This document shows positions 19,598-28,126 of a DNA stretch of 64,000 nt, in pieces. The notes under the pieces were generated by a model, which saw only the letters and a program-made list of their open reading frames with translations, was not told the DNA's origin and ran no database searches. A program made the translations under genes and the position numbers. Source of the stretch: Romboutsia maritimum (GTDB lineage Bacteria; Bacillota; Clostridia; Peptostreptococcales; Peptostreptococcaceae); NCBI RefSeq assembly GCF_002251085.2, contig NZ_NOJZ02000003.1:62001-126000 (forward strand), read 5' to 3'. Within the stretch, counting starts at the first letter, position 1. Each line of letters begins with the position of its first letter.

Positions 19598-20344
19598 TTA
19601 TTTTTTGCATACAAAGAATATTCTTTGGCTTTCTTCTTTTGGACTTTCAAATGTAAAATCACCATATGTTTTTATATAATTAAATCCTGATTTTTTTAAC
19701 ATGCTAACTATTTCTTCTTCTGTATATGCTCTTTGTTGATGAACTTCTTCAAATCTATCAAACCTACCATCTTCATCTTTAATAAAGAAAGCAAGTTCCA
19801 TTTCTACTAAGTTTTCTTCTTCATCAAAATAATTTTGCCACATATATGATATATCTTCTCTATTTTCTCCATACATATTATTTCCTAATATATTAGATAA
19901 TTTATAAAATGAGCTTATATCAAATATAAAAATTCCATCTTCTTTTAATAATTCATGTGTCTTAGTAAATACATTTTCTAAATCATCATCATATGTTATA
20001 TAATTAAATCCATCGCAAGCACATAAAACACAGTCTAAATTAGTTATTTCAAAATCTAATTCTGCTATATCTTGTTGAAGTAATACTAATTCTACACCTT
20101 CTTTTTCTGCTTTCTCTCTAGCTACACTAAGCATTTCATCTGATATGTCAATTCCAGCTATATCATAATTTTTTTTAGTAAGTGGTATCGTCATATTTCC
20201 TGTACCACACGCTAATTCTAATATATTTTGTACTTTTACATTTTCATTTTTTATTATATCTTCTATATATTTAACCCATCCGTCATAGTCAACTTCGTCC
20301 ATAAGTTCGTCATAAACAAATGCAAAATCTTTATATTGATCCAT
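19598..20344 (-). CDS. Class I SAM-dependent methyltransferase
   Basis: 248 residues. SAM-binding motif I ILELACGTGN at about residue 40, followed by AGIDISDEMLSVAREKA and LDCVLCACDGFNYI. Rossmann-like methyltransferase of the 'methyltransferase 25' type; the substrate is not deducible. Overlaps the end of the upstream SASP-like gene by 14 bases, so translation is probably coupled. Immediately upstream of hslO. Confidence 0.9.
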   Translation of the reverse strand: MDQYKDFAFVYDELMDEVDYDGWVKYIEDIIKNENVKVQNILELACGTGNMTIPLTKKNYDIAGIDISDEMLSVAREKAEKEGVELVLLQQDIAELDFEITNLDCVLCACDGFNYITYDDDLENVFTKTHELLKEDGIFIFDISSFYKLSNILGNNMYGENREDISYMWQNYFDEEENLVEMELAFFIKDEDGRFDRFEEVHQQRAYTEEEIVSMLKKSGFNYIKTYGDFTFESPKEESQRIFFVCKK

Positions 20345-20600
20345 CCTCTTTATTTTGCTCCTCTATCATTTTTTTCTTTTTCTTTTTACGTGATGTCAGT
20401 ATTCCACCAATTCTTCCAGCTTCTTTAGCTGTAAGTCCTGCCCATCCAGTTTCACTCACTTTATCTAATAGCCCTAATTCTGAGGCTATCTCATATTTCA
20501 TTATATCATTATCTGTCAATATTTTAGGCTTCTTGCTATTACCTTTCTTAGTAGCCTCACATTTATTTATAAGTTCTTTATTTAAAGTTTCTTTATTCAT
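20331..20600 (-). CDS. Divergent alpha/beta-type small acid-soluble spore protein
   Basis: 89 residues from ATG at 20600. The SASP core is visible: KYEIASELGL ... GWAGLTAKEAGRIGGILTSR, with the family's GGxxTS-like turn, while the N-terminus and the long lysine run (RKKKKKK) plus acidic tail are unusual. SASPs coat DNA in the spore. The ribosome-binding site AAGGGGTG is the 3' arm of a hairpin ending in TTTTT. Followed in overlap by the methyltransferase gene. Confidence 0.85.
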   Translation of the reverse strand: MNKETLNKELINKCEATKKGNSKKPKILTDNDIMKYEIASELGLLDKVSETGWAGLTAKEAGRIGGILTSRKKKKKKMIEEQNKEDGSI

Positions 20601-20666
20601 TAAAAACACCCCTTCTTCTTTGTATTTTTGTCATCTACTTAGAATTTATACAAAGATTTAAGGGGT
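20601..20666 (-). terminator. Hairpin overlapping the SASP ribosome-binding site
   Basis: Minus strand: ACCCCTT (20666-20660), CTTTGTA-like second stem ATACAAAG/CTTTGTAT, then AAGGGGT (20614-20608) and GTTTTT up to the ATG. It lies 15 bases after the M20 gene stop. It can be a terminator for that gene, a device hiding the SASP start, or both. Confidence 0.65.
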
Positions 20667-20680
20667 AAAATAATTTCACC

Positions 20681-21826
20681 TTAATTTATAGATTTTTTTT
20701 GTTTTAATAGATTTATATAAGTTTCTAATCCATTCATTAATATTTCTTCATTAAAATTAAAATTTATATTATGAAGACTATGCACAAATCCTTTATCTTC
20801 ATTTCTAGCTCCTAGCATAAAAAATAATCCTGGAACTTCCTTTTGATAATATGAAAAATCTTCTGCTATCATTAAGGGTTCTAATTCTATTAATTTTTCT
20901 TCTTTTATAGTTTTGATAAACTCTTTATACAATTTTTTATCATTATTTACTGCTGGATAACAGTCTTTTATGTTAATTTTAATTTTACAATCATATGCTA
21001 ACTCAAATCCTCGCGCTATTTCTTTTATTCTTTTTTTCATATTAATATATGTTGTTGGTTTAAAAGTTCTCATAGTTCCTTCTAATCTTACATTATCAGC
21101 TACAATGTTCCTAATTGTTCCACCTTCAATTTTTCCTATTGTTATTACTGCGTTATCTATTGGACTTATATTTCTAGATACTATTGTTTGTAAGTTATTT
21201 ATAAAATTAGATGCTATTACCACACTATCTATAGTATTTTGTGGCATAGCTCCATGACCGCTTTTTCCTATAATATCGATATCAATTTCTCCTGATTGTG
21301 CTAAAAAATAACCTTCTCTTATTCCTATATATCCTTCTAGAATTTCTGGATATATATGAAGCCCATATATTTCATTTATATTATATTTTTCTATTATTCC
21401 TTCATTTATTAAATCTTGTGCTCCTCCAGGACCTTCTTCTGCTGGTTGAAATATGAAAACTATATTATCATTTAAGTTTGATTTATTATTTATTAAGAAC
21501 TCAATTAATCCAAGTAATATAGATGTATGACCATCATGACCGCATAAATGTTTCACTCCATTATCTGTACTTAAGCCATCTATATCTGCTCTAAATGCTA
21601 TATTTTTTTTAGGATTTTTTCCTTTTATCATTCCAACTACACCTGTTTCTAAATATATTTCATATTCTACTCCTATATTTTTTAAATATGTTCTTATATA
21701 TTTTGATGTTTTATATTCCATCCTTCCTAATTCAGCTATAGGATTCAATATTTTTCTATGATTATAAATTTTTTCTTTTAAATATGATACTTCACTAATT
21801 GTAATCACCCCTAATTTATATTTCAT
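20681..21826 (-). CDS. M20 family amidohydrolase (N-acyl amino acid / hippurate hydrolase type)
   Basis: 381 residues in the longest frame. Metal-binding motifs of the M20D subfamily: LCGHDGHTSILLG (about 95), EEGPGGAQDLI (about 135), GLHIYPE (about 157) and the C-terminal DFSYYQ. Predicted to remove acyl groups from amino acids in the cytoplasm. The first ATG lacks a Shine-Dalgarno; GGGGTGAT lies seven bases before an ATT (21799), so an ATT start is possible. A conserved hairpin/terminator follows. Confidence 0.92.
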   Translation of the reverse strand: MKYKLGVITISEVSYLKEKIYNHRKILNPIAELGRMEYKTSKYIRTYLKNIGVEYEIYLETGVVGMIKGKNPKKNIAFRADIDGLSTDNGVKHLCGHDGHTSILLGLIEFLINNKSNLNDNIVFIFQPAEEGPGGAQDLINEGIIEKYNINEIYGLHIYPEILEGYIGIREGYFLAQSGEIDIDIIGKSGHGAMPQNTIDSVVIASNFINNLQTIVSRNISPIDNAVITIGKIEGGTIRNIVADNVRLEGTMRTFKPTTYINMKKRIKEIARGFELAYDCKIKINIKDCYPAVNNDKKLYKEFIKTIKEEKLIELEPLMIAEDFSYYQKEVPGLFFMLGARNEDKGFVHSLHNINFNFNEEILMNGLETYINLLKQKKSIN

Positions 21827-21878
21827 AAGTAATTTAATATTATATTCCTAAGCTACTTGTTATATGAATAAATTGGTA

Positions 21879-21917
21879 CATAAAAAGGTGGCATTATATT
21901 TTATTAATAATGCCACC
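21879..21917 (-). terminator. Terminator after serine dehydratase gene
   Basis: Minus strand AAGGTGGCATTAT ... ATAATGCCACCTT then TTT. Confidence 0.88.
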
Positions 21918-21942
21918 TTACTACATATTTATATATACATTT

Positions 21943-23139
21943 TTAGCACGAGAAGAAGTGTTTTGCTAATCCTCCTTTAGCAGTTTCTTTATATTTATCC
22001 ATCATATCTATGCCAGTCTCTTTCATAGTTTCAATGACCTGATCTAATGTTATAAAATGTGTTCCATCTGTTAATAGTGCATAATTAGCAGAGTCCATTG
22101 CTCTTTGTGCTGCCATTGCATTTCTTTCTATACAAGGTATTTGTACATAGCCATGTACTGGGTCACAAGTCATTCCTAAATGATGTTCTAAGCCTATCTC
22201 TGCTGCATATTCTATCTGCTCTATTGTTCCATCTTTTAAATATGCTACAGCTGCTGCTGCCATTGCACAAGCAGCTCCAACCTCACCTTGACATCCAACT
22301 TCTGCACCTGAAATTGATGCATTATTTTTTATGATATTTCCTATGATACCAGCTACTAGTAATGACTTTTCAATTTGTTCATCTTTATATCCATAATAAT
22401 CCTGCAAACTAAACAATATACCAGGTAACACACCTGCTGATCCACAAGTTGGTGCTGTAACAATTTTATTTCCTGATGCATTTTGTTCCGATACAGCAAG
22501 CGCATATGCATATACAAGAGTTGATAGTTTTTTAGTTTCTAAATAATTTTCATAGAAATTTGATGCTCTTCTCTTTAATTTTAATTTTCCTGGTATTATC
22601 TCTGTTGTATTAAGCCCTTCTTCAACAGATTTTCTCATAGCATCTTTTATAACTTTTATGTATTCTAGTATATCTTCATCTTCATGGTATAATACATACT
22701 CTACCAATGTTTTATTATTTTCTTTGCACCATTTTATTATATCGTCCATAGTACTTAATTTATATGTACCTTTATTTTTTTTATTTTTTTCATTTTCCTG
22801 TGCTATTGTCCCTCCACCTATGGAATACACAGTCCAATTATCTATTACATTTTTAGATTTATCTAATGCTTCAAAACACATTCCGTTGGGATGAAATTCT
22901 TTTATTATATCAGCTTTCCATATAATTTCTACATTTTTGGGTGATAGCGTTTTCTCTATTATATAATCAGTTAAATGACCTTTGCCTGTGGCTGCTAAAC
23001 TTCCATATAATGTTACTCTGTAACTATCAGCATTATTATTTTTACTTTTAAAACATTCTGCAGCTCTTTGAGGTCCCATAGTATGAGAACTTGAAGGCCC
23101 ACTTCCTGCTTTAAATAATTCTTTTAATGTATCCATCAT
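21943..23139 (-). CDS. sdaA: L-serine dehydratase, single chain, iron-sulfur type
   Basis: 398 residues, beta and alpha domains fused in that order. Converts L-serine to pyruvate and ammonia using a 4Fe-4S cluster. N-terminal signature GSGPSSSHTMGPQRAA; cluster cysteines in TCGSAGVLPG, TCDPVHG and PCIERNA. The chain ends in a terminal Cys (KHFFSC), the residue that in studied homologues sits in the active site as the fourth iron ligand until substrate displaces it. Monocistronic. ATG behind AAGGGGG; a second ATG directly follows. Confidence 0.96.
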   Translation of the reverse strand: MMDTLKELFKAGSGPSSSHTMGPQRAAECFKSKNNNADSYRVTLYGSLAATGKGHLTDYIIEKTLSPKNVEIIWKADIIKEFHPNGMCFEALDKSKNVIDNWTVYSIGGGTIAQENEKNKKNKGTYKLSTMDDIIKWCKENNKTLVEYVLYHEDEDILEYIKVIKDAMRKSVEEGLNTTEIIPGKLKLKRRASNFYENYLETKKLSTLVYAYALAVSEQNASGNKIVTAPTCGSAGVLPGILFSLQDYYGYKDEQIEKSLLVAGIIGNIIKNNASISGAEVGCQGEVGAACAMAAAAVAYLKDGTIEQIEYAAEIGLEHHLGMTCDPVHGYVQIPCIERNAMAAQRAMDSANYALLTDGTHFITLDQVIETMKETGIDMMDKYKETAKGGLAKHFFSC

Positions 23140-23451
23140 ATTTCCCCCTTAATTTAGATATTCATTATCTTAATTATGCATCTACTATTTATTATAACTA
23201 TTAACGTTACGTAATGTGTAGATTTTTATGCAAAATAAATCAAATAATAAGCAAAGTCTTTTAATTTGAAATCTTATTATTTTTCAAATTCTTATAAATT
23301 TTCTTAATTCTATCCTTAATCTATATATAACTCAACTTACTACCTATTCCTTTGTACCTTTTTGGGAATATATTCATATATATAAATATATTTTTAATAA
23401 CACATTAATATATTTATTTAGAAAGATATTTTATTAATTGGGGGGATTTTA
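23140..23451 (+). promoter_or_regulatory. Divergent intergenic region with asd-dap promoter
   Basis: TTGTAC (23352-23357), 17 bases, CATATA (23375-23380) is a usable promoter for asd. No lysine riboswitch core was found. The rest is AT-rich without a frame; a TTACGTAA palindrome at about 23207 may be an operator. Confidence 0.45.
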
Positions 23452-24450
23452 ATGAAATCAGTAAATGTGGCCATAGTTGGCGCTACAGGTATGGTTGGAA
23501 GAACTTTCTTAAAAATACTAGAGGAACGAAAATTTCCAATAAAAAATTTATACTTATTCTCGTCTCCTAAATCAGCAGGTACTACTGTTATCTTTAACGG
23601 TCGTGAATATACTGTTGAAGAATTAAATAAAAATGTATTTGATAGAGATATTCAAATTGCACTCTTTTCTGCTGGAGGAGAAATCAGTAAAGAATATGCT
23701 CCTATTGCAGCTGCAAAAGGTGTGTTAGTCGTTGATAATTCTAGTTATTGGAGAATGGATCCTGATGTTCCTCTTGTAGTACCTGAAGTTAATCCTGATG
23801 ATGTAAAAAAACATAAAGGTATAATATCTAATCCTAACTGCTCTACTATTCAAGCAATGTTACCTCTTAAGCCACTTAATGACAACTATAAAATAAAAAG
23901 GGTAATTTATTCTACTTACCAAGCTGTTTCTGGTTCTGGAGTAAGAGGAATACAAGATTTAGAAAATGGAATAAAAGGTAACCCTAATAAATTTTATCCT
24001 CATCCTATAGCTTATAATTGCCTTCCTCATATTGATGATTTTACTGATAATGGATATACAAAAGAAGAACTAAAAATGATAAATGAAACTATGAAAATAT
24101 TTAATAACTATGATATGAAAGTCACTGCTACAACTGTAAGAGTACCTGTAAAAAATGGTCATAGTGAATCTATAAATATTGAGTTTGAAAAACCTTTTGA
24201 GTTAGATGAGTTAGTAAACCACCTTAAAAATATGCCTGGCATAGTCGTAATAGATGACCCTAATAATTTACAATATCCTACTGCATTTGAATTGAGTGGT
24301 AGAGATGAAGTTTTTTTAGGAAGAATTAGAAGAGATTTTAGTATTGAAAATGGGGTTAATATCTGGGTTGTAGCTGATAATATCAGAAAAGGTGCTGCTA
24401 CAAATACTGTTCAAATAGCAGAATTATTATTAAAATATAATTTAGTATAA
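23452..24450 (+). CDS. asd: Aspartate-semialdehyde dehydrogenase
   Basis: 332 residues. NADPH motif VAIVGATGMVGRTF at the N-terminus; catalytic Cys in SNPNCSTIQ (about 131), and the conserved YQAVSGSG. Reduces aspartyl-phosphate to the semialdehyde, feeding lysine/DAP and threonine/methionine. ATG behind GGGGGG. First gene of asd-dapA-dapB-dapH. Confidence 0.98.
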   Translation: MKSVNVAIVGATGMVGRTFLKILEERKFPIKNLYLFSSPKSAGTTVIFNGREYTVEELNKNVFDRDIQIALFSAGGEISKEYAPIAAAKGVLVVDNSSYWRMDPDVPLVVPEVNPDDVKKHKGIISNPNCSTIQAMLPLKPLNDNYKIKRVIYSTYQAVSGSGVRGIQDLENGIKGNPNKFYPHPIAYNCLPHIDDFTDNGYTKEELKMINETMKIFNNYDMKVTATTVRVPVKNGHSESINIEFEKPFELDELVNHLKNMPGIVVIDDPNNLQYPTAFELSGRDEVFLGRIRRDFSIENGVNIWVVADNIRKGAATNTVQIAELLLKYNLV

Positions 24451-24546
24451 ATTTATATTAAACATACACTATCTAAAATGCTAATCATAAAATAAAACTA
24501 TATGGACACTTAATTTAAAGTGATTTTAAAAAGGGGGATTAATTTT

Positions 24547-25425
24547 ATGTTATTTAAAGGTTCTGGGGTTGCTTTAGTTACACCTTTCAATGAAAGTGGT
24601 GTTGATTTTGAAACTTTAGGTAAATTGGTTGAGTATCATATTACTAATAATACTGATGCTTTAATTGTATGTGGAACTACAGGGGAATCAACTACAATGA
24701 GTGATGATGAGCAATTATCCGTTATAAAATATGTTGTTGATAAAGTAAATAAAAGAATACCAGTTATTGCAGGTACTGGCTCTAATGATACAATGCACTC
24801 TGTTCATTTAAGCCAACAAGCTGAGAGACTTGGAGCTGATGGTCTTTTAGTTATTACTCCTTATTATAACAAAGCAAATCAAAGAGGTCTAAAACTTCAT
24901 TTTGAAACAATTGCTAAAAGTGTCAATTTACCTATCATAATGTACAACGTACCAGGAAGAACTTGTATGAATATGAAGCCTAGTCTTGTTGCTGAACTTG
25001 CTAAAATAGATAATATTGTTGCTGTAAAAGAAGCTAGTGGAGATTTAGCTCAAGTTGCTGAAGTAGCTAGATTAGTTCCTGATGATTTTGCTATCTATTC
25101 TGGAAATGATGATTCTATTCTTCAATTATTGTCAGTCGGTGGAAGTGGAGTTATATCGGTGCTTGCTAATGTTTGTCCTAAAGAGACTCATGAATTAGTT
25201 TATAAATTTTTTGAAGGAGATTTAAAAGGTGCAAAGAAATTACAACTTGGTATGAAACCTTTAATAGATGCTTTATTTATAGAAGTTAATCCAATTCCAG
25301 TTAAAACTGCAATGAATTTATTAGGATTTAATGTTGGAAAATTAAGACTTCCTTTAGCTGAAATGGATAATAATAATCTTCAAGTACTAAAGCAAGAATT
25401 AATTAATTTTGGTTTTAAATTATAG
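24547..25425 (+). CDS. dapA: 4-hydroxy-tetrahydrodipicolinate synthase
   Basis: 292 residues, start MLFKGSGVALVTPF behind GGGGGAT. Condenses pyruvate and aspartate semialdehyde. Schiff-base Lys in VAVKEASGD, Tyr in ITPYYNKANQRG and the TTGEST loop are present. Second gene of the pathway operon; product also needed for spore dipicolinate. Confidence 0.98.
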   Translation: MLFKGSGVALVTPFNESGVDFETLGKLVEYHITNNTDALIVCGTTGESTTMSDDEQLSVIKYVVDKVNKRIPVIAGTGSNDTMHSVHLSQQAERLGADGLLVITPYYNKANQRGLKLHFETIAKSVNLPIIMYNVPGRTCMNMKPSLVAELAKIDNIVAVKEASGDLAQVAEVARLVPDDFAIYSGNDDSILQLLSVGGSGVISVLANVCPKETHELVYKFFEGDLKGAKKLQLGMKPLIDALFIEVNPIPVKTAMNLLGFNVGKLRLPLAEMDNNNLQVLKQELINFGFKL

Positions 25426-25433
25426 GAGGAGTT

Positions 25434-26180
25434 ATGTTAAAAATTATAGTAAATGGATGTAACGGTAAAATGGGATCGGTTTTGACTAAATGTATTTTGT
25501 CTGAAGATGATTTAGAATTAGTTTGCGGAGTATCACCTGATGATAAAATTAATGTAAAATATAAAACTTATCAAAAAATGAATTATATAAATGAAAATGC
25601 AGATGTGATAATAGACTTTTCTCATCACTCCACTTTAGATGATGTATTATCTTTTGCCTTGAAAACAAAAACTCCTTTAGTTATTGCTACGACTGGATAT
25701 AATCAAGATGAATTAAATAAAATATATGATGCTTCTAAAAAAATCCCTATATTCCACTCTTCTAATATGTCATTGGGTGTAAATGTTCTTGTTAAATTGG
25801 TTAAAGAAGCCGCTAATATGTTAGATGGATTTGATATAGAAATTATAGAAAAACATCATAATAAAAAAGTTGACGCTCCTAGTGGTACTGCTGTAATGAT
25901 TGCAAACTCTATAAAAGAAATTCTTCCTAAGATAGAAAATAACTATGGAAGATATGGTCGTGAAGCTAAAAGAACAGAAAATGAAGTTGGCATACATGCT
26001 ATAAGAGGCGGAACTATCGTTGGGGAACATAATGTTATATTTGCTGGACATGATGAAGTTATTGAAATAAAACATAGTGCTCAATCAAAAGATATATTTG
26101 CAAAAGGTTCTATAGCTGCTGCTAAGTATTTAGTTAATCAAATTGAGGGATACTATAATATGAATAACATGTTAAGCTAA
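25434..26180 (+). CDS. dapB: 4-hydroxy-tetrahydrodipicolinate reductase
   Basis: 248 residues. NAD(P) motif [11 protein letters not shown] at the start and the family signature [18 protein letters not shown], which holds the catalytic His and Lys. The ATG lies 9 bases after dapA, with AGGAGG between. Full length. Confidence 0.98.
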   Translation: MLKIIVNGCNGKMGSVLTKCILSEDDLELVCGVSPDDKINVKYKTYQKMNYINENADVIIDFSHHSTLDDVLSFALKTKTPLVIATTGYNQDELNKIYDASKKIPIFHSSNMSLGVNVLVKLVKEAANMLDGFDIEIIEKHHNKKVDAPSGTAVMIANSIKEILPKIENNYGRYGREAKRTENEVGIHAIRGGTIVGEHNVIFAGHDEVIEIKHSAQSKDIFAKGSIAAAKYLVNQIEGYYNMNNMLS

Positions 26181-26196
26181 TATAGGAGGTCGACTA

Positions 26197-26913
26197 ATGA
26201 TAAATTTAAATGATGCTTATGAAATCGCTAAATATATAAAAGAATCTGAAAAGATGACACCCGTAAAGGTATACGTATCTGGTACAAATTTGCATTTTAA
26301 AAAAAATAATAAATTTAAAGTATTCGGAAGTAATGAATCTTATATTTTAATCGGAGACTACGAAGAAATAAAAAAAACATTAGATGCTAATAAATCTAAT
26401 ATTTGTGATTTTCATATAGAATACGATCGTAGGAACTCAGCTATACCTATTTATAACTATCTACACGAACATGCAAGAATAGAGCCTGGTGCTATTATAA
26501 GAGATCTAGTCTCAATAGGAAAAAACTCTATTATAATGATGGGAGCAGTTATAAATATAGGTGCTATTATAGACGAAAATTCTATGATAGATATGAACGC
26601 AGTCATCGGTGCTCGTGGTATTATCGGAAAAAATGTTCATGTCGGCGCTGGGGCTGTTATAGCAGGCGTATTAGAACCCCCCTCTGCTACTCCAGTAATA
26701 ATTGAAGATGATGTTTTAATAGGTGCTAATTCAGTTATATTAGAAGGAGTTAAGGTAGGAAAAGGTTCTATTGTTGCTGCCGGTTCTGTTGTGACAAAGG
26801 ATGTTGAACCAAATAGTGTTGTTGCAGGTTCTCCTGCTAAACTTATTAAATATAAAGATGAAAAAACATCAGATAAAACTAAACTTATGAATGATTTAAG
26901 AGATTTAGATTAA
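26197..26913 (+). CDS. dapH: Tetrahydrodipicolinate N-acetyltransferase
   Basis: 238 residues. N-terminal alpha/beta region then a left-handed beta-helix of hexapeptide repeats (about 85-215; e.g. [20 protein letters not shown]), the acetyl-CoA binding fold. Acetyl branch of DAP synthesis. Behind AGGAGG, 16 bases after dapB. A strong terminator follows, closing the operon. Confidence 0.96.
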   Translation: MINLNDAYEIAKYIKESEKMTPVKVYVSGTNLHFKKNNKFKVFGSNESYILIGDYEEIKKTLDANKSNICDFHIEYDRRNSAIPIYNYLHEHARIEPGAIIRDLVSIGKNSIIMMGAVINIGAIIDENSMIDMNAVIGARGIIGKNVHVGAGAVIAGVLEPPSATPVIIEDDVLIGANSVILEGVKVGKGSIVAAGSVVTKDVEPNSVVAGSPAKLIKYKDEKTSDKTKLMNDLRDLD

Positions 26914-26931
26914 CTCAATAAAATCAACTAA

Positions 26932-26979
26932 AAATCCTATGAAGTTAGAATTCAAATATCTAATTTCATAGGATTTTTT
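26932..26979 (+). terminator. Terminator of the asd-dap operon
   Basis: AAATCCTATGAA ... TTCATAGGATTT with inner TTAGA/TCTAA, then T-run; can also serve the convergent VOC gene. Confidence 0.92.
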
Positions 26980-26989
26980 GCAATAAATT

Positions 26990-27394
26990 TTATATATTAC
27001 TATCCCTCATCTCAATTTCTGTACCTTCAGGAGCTTTAACTTTAAATAAACTCCCACCTTCAACATCATAAATTACTTTTCCATTTTTTGTTTTAAAATT
27101 ATTGTATCCTAATTCTTTTATCCTTCTATACTCTTCATTAACATCTTCAATTAAGAAACACATATGAACTATTCCTTCATTCAAGGAACTCCAATTATTA
27201 AGTTTATCACCTTTTTTAGCTGTTTGAAGTTCAATCATAAAATCACATAACTTTAACCATGTATTAAACTCTCTGCCATGAAAATTAGGTGTTTCACTAA
27301 CTAATTCAAATCCTAATATTTCTTTATAAAACTTAATTGATTCCTCATACTTTTCAGTTTGAATACAAACATGATGGATACTTCTATTAATCAT
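26990..27394 (-). CDS. VOC-family (glyoxalase/dioxygenase fold) protein
   Basis: 134 residues, one glyoxalase-like unit of two beta-alpha-beta-beta-beta modules. Candidate metal ligands: His in RSIHHVCI, His in EGIVHMCF and Glu in GTEIEMRD. Family members include lactoylglutathione lyase-like, methylmalonyl-CoA epimerase-like and resistance proteins; nothing here discriminates. ATG behind AAGGAG, monocistronic. Confidence 0.88.
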   Translation of the reverse strand: MINRSIHHVCIQTEKYEESIKFYKEILGFELVSETPNFHGREFNTWLKLCDFMIELQTAKKGDKLNNWSSLNEGIVHMCFLIEDVNEEYRRIKELGYNNFKTKNGKVIYDVEGGSLFKVKAPEGTEIEMRDSNI

Positions 27395-27463
27395 ATCTTT
27401 TCTCCTTATTTTAATACAACAATTTAACTTCGAATTATATCTTATTATTTATAATTTAATAAT

Positions 27464-27494
27464 AAAAAAGCTGCCCTTTAAAGGACAACTTTTT
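27464..27494 (-). terminator. Terminator after hpt
   Basis: Near-palindrome AAAAAGCTGCCCTTTAAAGG with its complement on the other side, T-run on both strands, directly behind the hpt stop. Confidence 0.75.
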
Positions 27495-27495
27495 G

Positions 27496-28035
27496 TTATC
27501 TGTCTTCATTTGTTACATTAAATACATATGGTATATTTCTATAATAATCTCCGAAGTTTAATCCATATCCAACAACAAATTTATCTTCTATAGTGAATCC
27601 GCAATAATCAGGAACTAATTCAACTTTTCTTCTACTTGGTTTATCAAGTAATACACAACATTTTATGCTAGATGGATTTTTTCCTTTTAAGTGACTCATA
27701 ACATGACTCATAGTAAGTGCTGTATCTGTTATATCATCTACTATTAAAACGTCGTATCCTTCTAAATCAGTATTTATGTCTGCTACTACGTTTATTTTTC
27801 CAGTACTTTCTTCTCCATGACCATAGCTTGAAGTAGTCATAAATTCAATTTTAACTGGTACAGTTATGTTTCTTACTAAATCCGCACAGAATATAAAACT
27901 TCCTTTTAATAAAGATACAACCATAAGATTTTTATCTTTATAGTCTTCAGAAATCTTTGCTCCTAATTCTTTTAATCTTTCAGATATTTGTTCCTCTGAA
28001 CATAGTACTTCCCATTTTTTAGTTTCTATATCCAT
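27496..28035 (-). CDS. hpt: Hypoxanthine phosphoribosyltransferase
   Basis: 179 residues, normal length. PRPP loop LIVDDITDTALT (about 100) replaces the more usual EDIIDTG form but keeps the acidic pair. Other motifs: VSLLKGSFIFCADLV and VVGYGLNFGDYYRN. Purine salvage of hypoxanthine/guanine to IMP/GMP. Monocistronic, ATG behind GGAGG. Confidence 0.95.
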   Translation of the reverse strand: MDIETKKWEVLCSEEQISERLKELGAKISEDYKDKNLMVVSLLKGSFIFCADLVRNITVPVKIEFMTTSSYGHGEESTGKINVVADINTDLEGYDVLIVDDITDTALTMSHVMSHLKGKNPSSIKCCVLLDKPSRRKVELVPDYCGFTIEDKFVVGYGLNFGDYYRNIPYVFNVTNEDR

Positions 28036-28126
28036 AATATAACCTCCACTATATAATGATGATACTTTCCATTTTATAAGAGATTAGACTGTTTTGCAAG
28101 GTTATTGATTTAAATTAGTATTCTAA

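Noticed and set aside
23140-23451. Lysine riboswitch expected in front of asd-dapA
   Set aside because: No L-box core pairing or conserved words found; only a promoter and an AT-rich gap.
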